Below are positions 23,521-34,923 of a stretch of 64,000 bases of DNA, piece after piece. The position numbers and the translations under genes are program-made. Source of the DNA: Utricularia gibba (taxonomy: Eukaryota > Streptophyta > Magnoliopsida > Lamiales > Lentibulariaceae); the NCBI GenBank assembly GCA_002189035.1, contig NEEC01000012.1, forward strand, positions 2,604,001-2,668,000, in the 5' to 3' direction. The notes under the pieces were generated by a model that was not told where the DNA came from, did not search any database, and saw only the letters and a program-made list of their open reading frames with translations. Numbering within the stretch: position 1 is the first letter of the stretch; each line of letters opens with the position of its first letter.

Positions 23521-24320
23521 CCCTAATATCCCTCCTCAAAGACTTCAAGAATTATCGAAAAGGGCACTTCAATAATCGCAGGAACTAGAACTAGAACTTC
23601 AACACACCCTTATCAAGAATCTCTTTACCTAATTCAGCAAAAGGCAAATCATTTTGCGAGTACGTAAAAACCTTACAAGCAGATTATATCAAATCCCATG
23701 TCCACCGGAAATCGGAAGCGGGAAAAACTTGAGGGTTCTCAGAGAGCAGCGAGGTCACGACACCAAGCACTAAACCACAAATGTATTTATATATATAGAA
23801 AAAAGGTAATTTTGCTTCTCTACACAATTTAAACACACACCTACTCTTTTGGTTTGGATTTCTAAAAATAAACTATCTCTTTTTCCTTAATATTTACCCT
23901 TTGGCCCCAAAAGTTATCTTAATTCTCTCAGCTCCAAGTTTAGAAATTGATCAAAAATAAAGCTTGGGAACTAAATGTATGATTTCTCTAAAGTTTAGGA
24001 TCCTTTCTGTAATTTTCTCCATGCTTAGAAATAGATCAAAAATGAAGCTTGGGAGCTAAATGTATGATTACTGTAAAGTGTTGGACTCTTTCTGCAATTT
24101 TCTCCAAGTTTAGAAATATATTGGGAGGAATGAGTAGTACATCATCAGCCTTCAGTCCCATACAAAACAGATTTCCTGGTATTGCACAATGGGAAGCATT
24201 TTTGGAATGCTAAAGGATCTCAATCCGAACAAAGAGTACATCAACCACAGGCGATTTTAGTCTCCTTCCGGTGTGACTTTATTAGTCTGGACAATGGCTC
24301 TGGGGTGCTGGCACATGAGA
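23521..24320. other. PWWP 5' leader and promoter region
   Basis: Leader and promoter of the PWWP gene, plus the 3' flank of NDUFA8. Contains an 85-bp tandem repeat (listed separately). No other gene seen. Confidence 0.5.
23941..24120 (+). repeat. 85-bp tandem repeat, two copies plus a 10-base start of a third
   Basis: Units begin at 23941, 24026 and 24111, each opening with TAGAAAT. Shared blocks include AGCTTGGGA, CTAAATGTATGATT and AATTTTCTCCA. The two full units differ at about a dozen positions. Confidence 0.9.
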
Positions 24321-25110
24321 TCAGAGGGGGCATGCTTTCTCAAACTCCTTCTGCTCCTTCCTACAGAATTCAAACTCATTTGTGTGGTAATGCATGCAGC
24401 CAGCATAGGCATCCAGCTCTTTGCCGCAGCTTTGGTGCAACCCTCTTAGCCTACAAAAATGAAGCGCTTGGTGTTTTATATCAGTGCATGCTTATGTCAA
24501 AGATACGGTTTCTTTTAGCCTTTGGAACACATTGCTCCATGATAACAAAGGTTTCAATGATATGAAGTGCAGTGTAGATTCATCTAGCATGACGAGGGTC
24601 TTATCTTTTTCAAAGCAAGTGAGTACCCTGATCTTCAGTAGTAGAAAGCAATACAAGTACATGAAGCATATGAGCAATATGCAAGAAGAACCGTTTATCA
24701 TTCACAGATCCTTCACAACCAGGTTAATCAACATCATCAAGAGGGGGAAATGGAACGAGTTGAACATCATCACTCAGTCAAATGTGATTCTAAAAGCCTT
24801 GGGGGATCTCTGAGCATACTTAGATTCAGATTTCAATAGATTCATGTATGCAGACAAGTTTAGGCTATGGAATCCTCGGCAGATGAAATCCAGTGCATAA
24901 ATAAGAGCTAAATTTAACTTACAGGTGAAGCACACATTTCGTCACTAACCGCCCTTTATCAAGGCAGGTCTCAGGGTTTGGATCATCTTTTTTGCACTTC
25001 AGGAATGCTATGTTCTCAGCACGACATTTGGAGCCAATATGCTTTGAGGCAGCCATCAGCACAGATGAAGTTGGTGCCGGCTCTCCAGATGAAGTAACGG
25101 TGTCCGCCAT
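24321..25110 (-). CDS. NDUFA8: NDUFA8-like accessory subunit of mitochondrial complex I
   Basis: Two coding exons, 25110-24923 and 24450-24321, phase 2, encoding 105 residues, one fewer than the Arabidopsis homologue as I recall it. Twin-CHCH protein: paired Cys motifs lie in CRAENIAFLKCKKDDPNPETC and downstream around CGKELDAYAGC and FCRKEQKEFEKAC. Such proteins are oxidised through the Mia40 route and sit on the intermembrane-space face of complex I. The start is placed at MADTV because the AG just upstream (TTTAG, 25113-25117) looks like the acceptor of a 5'UTR intron whose donor is at 25451/25452. No defect seen. Confidence 0.95.
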
Positions 25111-25451
25111 TCCTAAACACAGAAACTTCATTCAGTGACCCAAACAGATTTCCAAGACCACACCGCAAGAAATGAAAAGCTTCGCACACAAATTGCCATA
25201 ATCGAAATCAATATGAATCATCCAGAAAGCATAACTGTTCACACGCCCACAAATTATCACATGAAATCGATAAATATAAGACTTATTAGAACTCTGCAAC
25301 ACCCAACTTCCAATCCAACATTTTCTGATGATAAACTCACAAAGCTCACCTTTTTCAGAATCAGATCGGTTAGGAAAAAAAACGGATTGATGTCAACTTC
25401 AATGTGATGGAAAAAATGGCTACCATTCAGAGATCTTAAGCAATTACTCAC

Positions 25452-25571
25452 CTCCTCTCCCGCTAGTACACTCCCACAGCGGAAACGATTTGGCGCATAT
25501 GGGTTTTTTTCCCCCCTTCTGCTGAATGTCTTGAGAGTCCACCCATTACCGCAGTCGCCACTTGCCTCCAT
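25452..25571 (-). promoter_or_regulatory. possible 5'UTR exon with a 40-codon upstream ORF
   Basis: An ATG at 25571 opens 40 codons up to a good donor (GAG|GTGAGT) at 25452/25451. Splicing to the NDUFA8 coding exon would run this frame out of phase over the main start. If transcription begins above 25571 the uORF would repress translation; if it begins lower, it is harmless. Confidence 0.35.
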
Positions 25572-26151
25572 TTCATTGTCGGGCTACTTCGTTGTTGGGC
25601 TCAGAAAATTCTGTGGACAAAGGCCTACCATACGGTCCAGAAGTGTGAGCCCAGTTTTGTATACAAGGCTCGATAGATCGGCCCATTCCCTTCTTATGAT
25701 TCCAATGAAATTCAAACATAATTGATATTAATTTTGTTTGTGTTCGTTCATTATAAAACTATTTCAAAGTCTACTTATAAAAAATAATTTTAAAAATAAT
25801 TTTATTATAAAATACAAATAAATCTTATTTTAAAATAAATATATATTTAAAAACAAGTTCCAACAAGTATGATCCATAAATGTAATAAACATAATATGAA
25901 CTAATATATTTGACATATTAAAAGTTGAGGATCAAATATATTCAATACGTTAAAATTTAAAAATTAATTATATCAATAAAGATTAAATATGTTAATTTTA
26001 TTAAATAATTGAAACAAAACGTACAGTTTTCAACATACAATCGGTGCCCAATTCTGTACAGTAGCCTGTCAAGGGAGGCTCTGGAAAGAAGGGAATTGAG
26101 GTCTGTGTTTACAAGAAAGAAGAGAACTGAGGCATGGGGATTCTTTGTGGG
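25572..26151. other. AT-rich spacer between NDUFA8 promoter and AP2 3' end
   Basis: Very AT-rich from about 25690 to 26030. Nothing gene-like seen. Confidence 0.5.
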
Positions 26152-26172
26152 CGAATCCTGATGATGCTGCAG
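26152..26172 (-). promoter_or_regulatory. miR172 target site in the AP2 3'UTR
   Basis: The minus strand reads CTGCAGCATCATCAGGATTC followed by G. It matches the classic miR172 site of AP2-family mRNAs at 20 of 21 positions, with only the last base different. It lies 139 bases past the stop codon deduced for the AP2-like gene, so it acts from the 3'UTR if my gene model is right. Confidence 0.93.
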
Positions 26173-26311
26173 AAGGCAAAATGGGTACTGCTTGAAGTGG
26201 AACTACGCCCTGGCCTTGAATTTTCCATGTCCCGACCGAGTAATCGGCTTCGCCGCTCGTTTTCGTTGCTGCTGATTTCTCCTGAAGTTCATGAGTGGGT
26301 GAGGGAGTAAA

Positions 26312-27971
26312 TCATACATATGGAACGAGTGCTTGTATGGAGCATGGGGGAACCAGGCACCTAGGTGTTTGTGGAAAAGCCTGGGAGCATGCCACCCCAT
26401 GAAGCAAGATGATAATTATCTTCATTCTGTCAATCGGATTCCAGTTGAAGGACATGCTGGTTTTGTTCTGTGTGTTCAATGTGATGTATGACAGAAATAC
26501 CTGAAGACTCTGGTTGCCAGGCATTGCAGAAGAGGGAAAGCGCAATGCTTTTGCAGCTGCAAGGCCATGTCCCTGAGAGCTATTTGAGGACATAGATATC
26601 CCAAGACTGCTGCCACCGCCTGCAGATGAAATCTTAATGGGGGAAAAGTTAGGTTGTTCTCCGTTTCTCTTGAATGTGTCGCAGCTATCCATAGATCCTA
26701 AGTTTCGATGCCGACCTTCGTCTCTGTGACTGAAATCCACCACCCTCATGTAGTTTCCAGGGAAAAGACTAGTTACTTGTATGGCTTTTTTCTCATAAGC
26801 CCTGCATCCAATCAAATGGGTTCAAGCATTAGTGTAAGAAGTCTGGGGAAGATGGTTTTTGGAAACAAAAGCTCACTTCTGCTCAAGTGATCGCCGCTGG
26901 TTATGTTTCGGCAGGGAAGATGATCTTCTGTACTTGGAATTTCCACGAGGGAAACCAGTGCTTTTGTGGCGAAGAAGGTGAATGAATTCCTCCTTTGTGA
27001 AGTTCTTCATCTGCAGAAAAACCCAGTAGGGCAGCATTTGAATGATGATGCTGAAAACTCAGAGCAGCAATCTAACAGTAGGTATTTACCTGCTTCATGT
27101 CCTCCTCGTAGTCACCTGTGCTGAAATTGATGTCTGCACCAACCCCACGAAACATGATAGCTGCTCGATCATAAGTCCTGAAGTATTAGAATGTTTCAGA
27201 CTCAGAATCAGCCTCAACTTATGCATCAAGCTAGCAGAAATTGCTACCTAGCAGCATCATGGGCAGAGTCAAATCCCCCTGAAATTTTGAAACAGAGATA
27301 AACAGAAGCACCATAGATGGAATGGAATTCAACACAAAAAACCAGGGTGAAGAGACCAAGTTCTTACCCAGATACACTTGTTTTCCGCAATCCCTGAAAG
27401 AATAGGAACAAAACATGTTAAACAATAAGTTGCGCACAAACGTAAAATGAATCTTCTGTTTTGGGGGAGGATAGAGTTATAAAAAAAAAAAAAAAACTGG
27501 ATGAGGCACAATCGCAAACACCATACATGCATGCAAGGGAACTCTGAAACAGTCATATACAACGAACCAGATATGGGATTCCCATCTTCCAGTTCTACGG
27601 TAAAAAGTAACCCCTCGGTACTGCGAGCTCCGGGAACGGGGGCCGCGTCTGCTCTTCTTAACCTGGGGTTGCCATACTTGATGACTACTAAACGGCAAAT
27701 GGGTCGAAAGTTCCGGCCCCGTTGACAGATTCAACCAGTATTGAGCTGTAACCGACGGAGACAGTGGACCCATAGGGAAGAGCTGAAGCTCCCCTTTCAG
27801 GCTATCATCCATGTTTCCTTCATTATCAACATCGTCGTCGATGTGTACGACATCCTTGCCTAAGACTGAGAAATTTAGTGTAAACACAGAGGCGTTGCAG
27901 CCTAGTTCATCTCCGGCAGCGGATATGGCAAAGTCATCTTCTCCGGTGGCGTCAACATTCAAATCCAACAT
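26312..27971 (-). CDS. euAP2 repressor (TOE/SMZ-SNZ type) with a degenerate second AP2 domain
   Basis: Seven exons: 27971-27568, 27393-27368, 27278-27248, 27177-27090, 27010-26877, 26801-26501, 26380-26312; 350 residues. Nuclear transcription factor that represses flowering or sets floral organ identity. The N-terminal LDLNV is an EAR repression motif; [10 protein letters not shown] is a nuclear signal. AP2 repeat 1 is intact across the characteristic micro-exons ([38 protein letters not shown] as [11 protein letters not shown]). The linker MKNFTKEEF is typical. Repeat 2 is broken: after [10 protein letters not shown] the usual GVTLHKCGRWEARMG is absent, and the YIYLGLFDSE micro-exon is missing, leaving KAYEKKAIQ. 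From memory, SMZ and SNZ also lack that micro-exon and carry the miR172 site in the 3'UTR. Exon 7 and the stop are the least certain part. Confidence 0.87.
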
Positions 27972-28697
27972 CTCCGTTTTCCCCAGAGACCCAACGGCGG
28001 TTCCCCGCTTGTCCTCAATAGCAGAACAGAAAAAAAAAAGGGAGATTTCAGATCAACCCCTTTCTTGTTCTGGCATAGACAAAGGTTCTGAAATGGAAAA
28101 AGAGGAAAACCCACTACAAAAAGGCCGGAGAAGTGGCGGATGAAGATAAGAGTAGTGGAATTCTGATCAAGACATCAGATACTCCCATGAAGAGGAAGGC
28201 TTACCTTTTATAACCACAGCTGCCAGATGACGTCACAACGGTTTCCATTTTGGTGTTGAAGAAAAGTTTCCATAATTAGATGGATTGCACGCTCTCCCTT
28301 TTTAATAATCATCATTATCATACCTTTTAGCTCATTAAGTAAATATTACCCACCTTAAATTGGATTCAATAATTAGGTGGAACCCTAATTAGTTTCTACT
28401 TTAGGGTTGCCCCCTTTTACAAAACTAACCCTAGTAAACGATAATAAAAAAAAATATTATTATTATATTTTCCAAGTTGACATGTGGGTCCCAAGAAAGC
28501 AACGAACAGATGCCAAGGTGGAGTCAGCAAAGATAGCATACCAGGTTCCATTGCTTTTTTGTAATGTCCTGCGCGACGTGGCTTCTTCTCCTCCTGTTGC
28601 TGTCTCTTTTCGCCATTGGGCTGGGCTCAAGCTCTGCCCTGGGCTGCAGAGCACCATCTACCTGAAAGAGAAGGAAAGAAGGGAACATGCAGACATC
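27972..28697. other. AP2 promoter/leader and PPR 3' flank
   Basis: AP2 leader and promoter, then the 3' flank of the PPR gene. No separate gene seen. Confidence 0.5.
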
Positions 28698-30568
28698 CTA
28701 CCAGAAGTCTCCACAGGAGCAGTGGCCATGGCGAAAGTGATGAAATCTACGGGTGTCTCTCAGAGTGATTTCCCTGTCCACCAATCTGGATACGAATTTG
28801 AATGCGGTGTGGCAATCTCCACAGACCCTGATGTTCTTCTTTATAGAGATGGGAACTCCAGGGGGGGTGACGATGAGAGCAAACGCCACAGCTAGTTTCT
28901 CACTGTGGTATTGTAGCATCTCTTCCCTTTCCTGCTCATCTGCACCCCAGACTGCCTGTGTTGTGTCTGTCACATAGCCCAGTTTCTTGCTTTCCTCTCT
29001 CAGCTTCTCCCAAACTGAACGAATCTCATCTCGTCGGGGATGAGAACCGTCGTTAGCTACGAAAATATGAACTGCATTCCCGATTTCTAGCCAGCTACAA
29101 CCAGGCTCCTTCTTGACGCCTCCATCGCTCATCACACGTCTAACTCTTAAAGCGTCCCTCAGCCTACCGGCGGAGGCGTACATGTTGGAAAGAAGAACAT
29201 GGGGTCCGGAGTCATAAGGGTCTAGTTCGAAAATACGCTCTGCTGCCAAAGCTCCCAACTCCATGTTCTTGTGCATTCTACAAGCCCCAAGTAATGCTTT
29301 CCAAATATCAGCTGTAGGCTGGATTTTCATTTCCTTGATGTATCTCATGGCGCGATCTAGTTTACCTGCACGTCCCAGAAGATCGACAAGAGTGACATAG
29401 TGAGTGATCTCAGGCTCTAAATTGTATTCCTTCATCAAGTTGAAGTAATGCAGTCCCTTGTCTAAAAGACCAGCATGGCTACAAGCACTGATGACACCTA
29501 GAAAACTGATGTTATCTGGTTCATACCCAAGACTGAGCATTTCTTCAAAAAGATTTACTGCTTCCCTTCCTAATCCATGTTGTGCATAAGCTGTTAACAT
29601 TGAATTCCATGAAACCAATTCTTTGTTAACCAAATGATCAAAAACCTTCTTGGCATCCACTATGCTTCCTCCTTTACCGTACATTCGAAGAAGCGTATTG
29701 CCAACAAAAGCAACCAGATTCATACCAGATTTTAGCATGTCAGCGTGCGCCCATTTCCCTGGCTCCAGAGCTCCTGCTTCTGCGCAGGCTGCAAAAATGC
29801 TAGAATATGTGAAATCAGTAGGATCAAGGCCGCCCCTTTTCATCTCACGAAATACCTGCAGTGCTTCTGGTGCTTCACCTTCCCTCGCATATCCTGCAAT
29901 CAACGAATTCCAACAAACTTCATTCCTAGTCTTCAGTCCATCGAACACGATCTTTGCATCCCCCATCCTCCTACACCTTGTGTAGACGTCAACCAATGCA
30001 CTTCCAACGTACAAATTCTCATCATACCCTTCCTTGACACAATGACCATGAATCATCCTTCCCATTTCATCACTTTCCATACCCCGGCAGCCTTGAGAGC
30101 ACTCGATAAAGTAAATCTGTTCGGTCGAAAACCCATCACCATCATATCCTTGTACACTTTCAACGCCTGCTCACATTCATTATTCTGTGAGTATCCACTC
30201 ACGAGCATGGTATAAGAAACCATATCCCTGCCAATCATTTCATCGAACACCTTACGTGCGATCTCCATATTCCCAGCTTTGGCATACATATTGATCACCA
30301 TATTCTGCAAAACACTTGAACTCTGGAATCTTGAAGTGAGGAAATGGGCGTGTACCATTCCACCCTCTTTGATCTTTCCCTCGTTGGTACACTTCTTGAA
30401 TAGCTCACAGTACAATTTAGCGCTCTGTTCCATGGCGCCGTGATGGATGAGTTCAAAAACGAGGAGATTCCCATTTGCAGCCCTTTTCAGAATATCTTCG
30501 CCGTGGATTGTTCCAGAAATCTTACCGTTTTGCGACGGTTGAAACAATGTCCGGCGACATCGAATCAT
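28698..30568 (-). CDS. PPR-DYW organelle RNA-editing factor, with a -1 frameshift
   Basis: One exon, as usual for PLS-class PPR genes. Starts at ATG 30568 (MIRCRRTLF, a basic organelle-targeting look). PPR repeats carry the usual VVSYTMLVSGYSQN and SWNSMLTAYAQHG patterns, then E/E+ motifs (GCSWLEIGNAVHIFVA) and the DYW deaminase. Its zinc and catalytic residues are intact: YHSEKLAVAFALI, then CGDCHTAFK, then HCSCGDFW (DFW rather than DYW at the terminus). The frame breaks at the four-C run 30082-30085 (GGGG in the mRNA): FTLSSALKAAG needs one more G to continue into MESDEMGRMIHGHC. Restored length would be 623 residues. Site-specific C-to-U editing in plastid or mitochondrion is inferred; the target is unknown. 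Divergently paired with plastid RPL10. Confidence 0.9.
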
Positions 30569-30720
30569 GTACAGAAAACGGAATCTGAAAAGAATGAGAC
30601 TTTTTCTTCCGAAAATACCCTTCGACGGCAATCTTCAATTAACTCCACTACAGATAAGGCAGCAGTATTTTACAGGTGTTCGTTCGTTCACCGTCTAATC
30701 AATCCTCCCGAGTTCCAACG
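30569..30720. promoter_or_regulatory. 152-bp bidirectional promoter/leader region
   Basis: Only 152 bases separate the PPR start (minus) from the RPL10 start (plus), so both genes must share this interval for leaders and core promoters, or have promoters overlapping each other's coding DNA. Both products act in organelle gene expression, so co-regulation is plausible. Confidence 0.6.
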
Positions 30721-31431
30721 ATGGAGGCAATGCTCTTCACTTTCCCCTCCACGAAGCCACAATCGTCGCCATTGCTGGTTTCATCTACAACGCTTCCGCT
30801 GAAAACCCGCTTCAACAACCCATTTGATTGTCAATTCAAGCAGCTTAAACATTCTCCGAAGACCCGGTCGTTACCCGGGATCCGGGCGGCGATAAGCCGC
30901 ACCAAGAAAGAAGAAACGATAGAGAAGGTGAGGCAAGAACTCGAGGGTTGTTACCTAATTGCAGGTATCAGCTACAAGGGATTCACCGTTCAACAGTTTC
31001 AAGAACTCAGAACCCAGTTACCGGAGACCTCCAAACTTGTGGTTGCTAAGAATACCCTTGTGTTGAAAGCCATTGAAGGTACGGAATGGGAAGCTCTGAA
31101 GCCATGTATGACGGGTATGAACGCGTGGCTTTTTGTGCACAGCGAGGAGATTCCTGCTGCGTTGAAGCCTTACAGAACTTTCCAGAAGGAGAAGAAGTTG
31201 GAAGATAATGATTTTACAGGGGCAGTGTTTGAGGGGAAGTTTTATGGGGCAGATGAGTTTAAAACGCTGGAGGCATTGCCTTCAAAGGCTGAGGTATATG
31301 CACAGATTCTGGGATCTTTGCAAGGCCCTGCTTCCGCAGTTGTGGGTACCATTCAAGCGCCTGCAAGAAACTTGATCATGGTGCTTAAAGCTTATTGCAA
31401 GAAGCTGGAAGATGAGTCTGCAGGCAACTAA
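30721..31431 (+). CDS. RPL10: plastid ribosomal protein L10 (50S)
   Basis: Single exon of 236 residues. The Ser/Thr-rich N-terminus (MEAMLFTFPSTKPQSSPLLV) with no acids is a chloroplast transit peptide of about 55 residues. The mature part is bacterial-type uL10: KEETIEKVRQELEG, ISYKGFTVQQFQELR, VVAKNTLVLKAI, then the C-terminal helix for bL12 binding (APARNLIMVLKAY). It forms the base of the ribosomal stalk that recruits translation factors. The start was chosen at MEAML; the frame is open 15 codons further up, but the sequence there is not transit-like. Intact. Confidence 0.95.
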   Translation: MEAMLFTFPSTKPQSSPLLVSSTTLPLKTRFNNPFDCQFKQLKHSPKTRSLPGIRAAISRTKKEETIEKVRQELEGCYLIAGISYKGFTVQQFQELRTQLPETSKLVVAKNTLVLKAIEGTEWEALKPCMTGMNAWLFVHSEEIPAALKPYRTFQKEKKLEDNDFTGAVFEGKFYGADEFKTLEALPSKAEVYAQILGSLQGPASAVVGTIQAPARNLIMVLKAYCKKLEDESAGN

Positions 31432-31798
31432 AGGTTTCATCTTGCAGGTCCAGGTAAATGGCAAAGTAAAGTTTTCGTTTTGCGGCTGAGTTTGTGGAAA
31501 ATGTAAGCTTCCTTCATTGGCTAGTAATGTATTCACTAAAACATCATGTATATGATGATAATGACGAATTTGGCAGGAACATTTTATTTTTTCAAATTTA
31601 CATTTTGCAAAAAGCAACAGAGAAGAACAGTGGGATGTTAAACATTATAGCCTTGGAGGTATCGTTGAAGCCTAAACTACATGATACAACCAAGCTGTCC
31701 TGAACCATTTCTCATCAGTATTGGAAAAGGGCTAGTTCTTCCAATCTCAAAGTTTCGCCTTTCTCAATGTTTAGCATGATGCTGCGAGTGCACATACC
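31432..31798. other. shared 3' flank of RPL10 and the USP-kinase gene
   Basis: Convergent 3'UTRs. No separate feature seen. Confidence 0.5.
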
Positions 31799-34700
31799 TT
31801 ATATCTTGTAGCCTGGTAAGGAAGCAGAGGTTTTGAAGCTATTGGGACGCCTATATGTCGAGGCAACGTGAGGGGAACTATGAACCAACTGCATAAATTT
31901 ATTTCATGTTAGCAGTGCACCAGATTACATCAAGTAGCAAAGCAGAGACTTGTACAGTGATTCACCTGGGGATGAGAAGGGGGGGTTGCAGGAGGAAAAT
32001 CAGAGCTGTTAACGCCAAGGAAGTGTGGCATGCTTCTTTTGGCAAGTTCTGTCAGTGTTTCGAGCTCAGGGAGAACAACCTTACCAAGATCTGGTCTGTC
32101 TTTGGGCATTAGTTGTGTACACTGAAGTCCTAGTTTTGCCATACACAGTGCTGCATCCAAAGGCCAATCAGGTACAGAAAAATCCAACACTTCAAGCAGA
32201 GTGCCATGTTCAATGGCGTTGCTTATAGCGTGAGCCAACCCCATTGCTGGTTTGGCCGTCAATATTTGAAGAAGCACGATCCCGAACGAGTAGATATCGA
32301 ACTTCACTCCAAGCAGACCTGTTTGTTGATACTCAGGATCAATATGGCAACTAGCTCCTGTTGTTGATGTTAACCTTAGCTTTGTAATATCATCCATTTT
32401 TGATGGAGGGATGAGCCTGACCAATCCAACATCACTGATTTTTGAAACGTAGTTCTGATCTAACAGAATGTTTGCAAGTTTAATATCACCATGGACCATA
32501 GGCTCTGGCCTTGTTTGGTGAAGATAGTGTACCACTGTAGCAGTTTCTGCTGCTATTTTGAATCGTACTTGCCAAGAGAGTGGCAAAGTGTTCCCTCTCT
32601 TGAAGAGACGGTCTTCAAGGCTTCCATTCAGCATGTACTCATAAACAAGGCAACCATATTCAGGACAGGCTCCAAGGAGTAGAACCATGTTAGGGTGTCT
32701 CAAGGAACTCAGCACTTCAACCTATTAAGGTTTTTTTGTCCAAATAGATATCATCAAAACCATCATCATAATGAACACGTTTTTATTCAAATCTTACTTC
32801 TTGATCAAACTGGTTTTCCCCTTGAAAAGCATCAGGATGCAAAACCTTTACTGCAACTGGTGTATGGTCAAGATGGCACTTGTACACCCGGCCATTATCA
32901 CCTTCACCAATTTTCCGGGATTCAGAGAAGTATTTTGTTTCCTCTTCAATCTCTTCGATGGTGTACCTTCTGTATTTTAATGCCATTGAACTAAGTTCTC
33001 TCTTTTCTATCTCCGAAGGGGCGCTCATCTCAATGTCCAAGCCTTGGTGGGGTTCAAGTAGCACTCTTTGTGCAGCATATGCATCCTCCAGTGCTGCTTT
33101 ATATTTTTCCTTCTCTTGCTCAGCACTCATCCTAGCTGCTTCCTCTGCAAATCGAGCAGCTTCTAGTCTTTTTTCTTCGTTCATTCTCCAGCGATGAAGT
33201 TCTGAAACCTACAGTCTCAACTCAAATCTAAAAAGTACAGAAAATTTGCGTTCTTTGAACCAGATACACTTCAGGTTTCACCTTTTCTTTTGCAGTTTGT
33301 GCTTCCTTAGAAGCAGTGCTATACATTTGCATGGTTTTCTGCAGCTCAATTTTTAGTCTTCTCATTTCAGCCTCAGCATCATCCTTCAAACACATTTTTA
33401 TTGAATAATATCAACAAAATATAAAATCTTTCTGATGGCATTGCACTTACACTTTCAGATGAAGATGAAAGATCAGTGCTACAGTTCAGTTCACATGACT
33501 TGGTCCATGATCCAAGGCTACTCTCGGAACTCATTGAATCTCGTGAACTCGGCATTGAATCCACACGATCAAAGAATATGCCAGACACAGGATCAACAGA
33601 CATATCCGTACTTGGCCTATTAGAGCCCACAAATGATATATCTGTATCCAATAATGATATATCAGCCACCATGCTTGGGTTGTACCCTCTCTCTGAGGAA
33701 AATGGTGACCTGGAACAAACAAAGTATAGGTTTTTAGTCTCTCTATCAAGAACCTTATGCACCACACAGTAAGTATTCATTTAGGAAACTTACTTGAAAA
33801 ACTTATTCTCATCAGCAACAGTGGTCTTTCCTGATGTTGCCCTCTCTACTCCTATCCAAGAAATCTATGATTCATCAAATGAGAAATCCACCATACCTTT
33901 AGGAGAGTCTAAGTATGAATCTGATTGCTCTTGGCAATACATATCTAAAATGGAAAATACATAAATGCCTTTTAACCAAAACAAACCTTTGGGCAAAGAC
34001 ATATGTCTGGGGATTGGAGTACTGGAACTAGAAAAACTTTTACTACCAATACCCTTCTGCATTTGCTGTAACTGAGGTAGAAGCGGAGAGGTAAATGGTG
34101 CCATACGAGAGGCATTCCTCACATATGAAATCTTTGATTTCGAGATAACATAGACAGTGCAAAAATCAGGTGATCCCTTCGATATTTTACTAGGAATGTC
34201 CGTCATCTTCAATTTTCTGCAACATTAACCGGCCAGCAGCTTCTCTTAGGTCATTTTAAAACTAGCACCAAATCATTAAGAGAACAAAACGAGGTACAAA
34301 TGATATATCTTTACTTCAAAAAGCCATGTCGAGATGCACCCAGAACTAAGTTCTCGATTGCTGCATTAGAAACGTATTCGGAAATTGTTCTTGCAATATT
34401 TTTGTCCTCCAATACCACATCAAAGCAGTTTATCTACAAGAAATGATCCCAACGGTAAGCACATGTAAAAATGATGATCAGAGTGTGCCAAACAAAAAAA
34501 AAAAAAACGCACACACATCTTTTCGAGTGCAGAAACAATGGAAGTTCAAGAAGAGATCCTTGGTGTGATCTTCAACCGATCCCAAGTCAGCGGAGCCAGA
34601 CACAATGAGCCCTTTTGTAGCACCTTTATCTACATTGCGTTGACAAGAATCATATGAAAATAAAGCGTCGAATGCCACCACATGAGCAAATCGTCGAACG

Positions 34701-34923
34701 CATTGCAGGCGCATGATGGAATAAGGAAACAATTGATCTTACGCGAAGAGTTGGCGACAACATGAATGAGAATGACTCTCTGGCCTTTCGTAAGGAGGTT
34801 GTCGATGGCCCATTTGATGGCATGTTGGCTCCCTCTTTCTTTGTCGATAGCAACCGCAACTAGCCCGTTTCGGCCTCCATTTTTTCCACTATTACCACCG
34901 TGGTTGGATCCTGAATCCCACAT
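31799..34923 (-). CDS. USP-domain receptor-like cytoplasmic kinase (RLCK IX) without a U-box
   Basis: Eleven exons, all phases consistent: 34923-34743, 34629-34517, 34433-34315, 34216-33987, 33944-33897, 33851-33794, 33709-33451, 33383-33282, 33208-32798, 32721-31966, 31888-31799; 788 residues. Order: N-terminal universal-stress-protein fold (LVAVAIDKERGSQHAIKWA to NLVLGASRHGF), Ser-rich linker, coiled coil (RLEAARFAEEAARM), then protein kinase. Kinase motifs: GEGDNGRVYKC loop, AVKVLHP lysine, HGDIKLANILLD catalytic loop, ISDVGLVRL for DFG. HGD instead of HRD and DVG instead of DFG are common in this clade. Relatives of the PUB34/51-53 group add a C-terminal U-box E3 domain; here the last exon is short and has none. 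The final exon is inferred from a donor after PPSHPQ; without it the protein ends at 31930. The ATG at 34923 is the first in frame. Confidence 0.9.
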
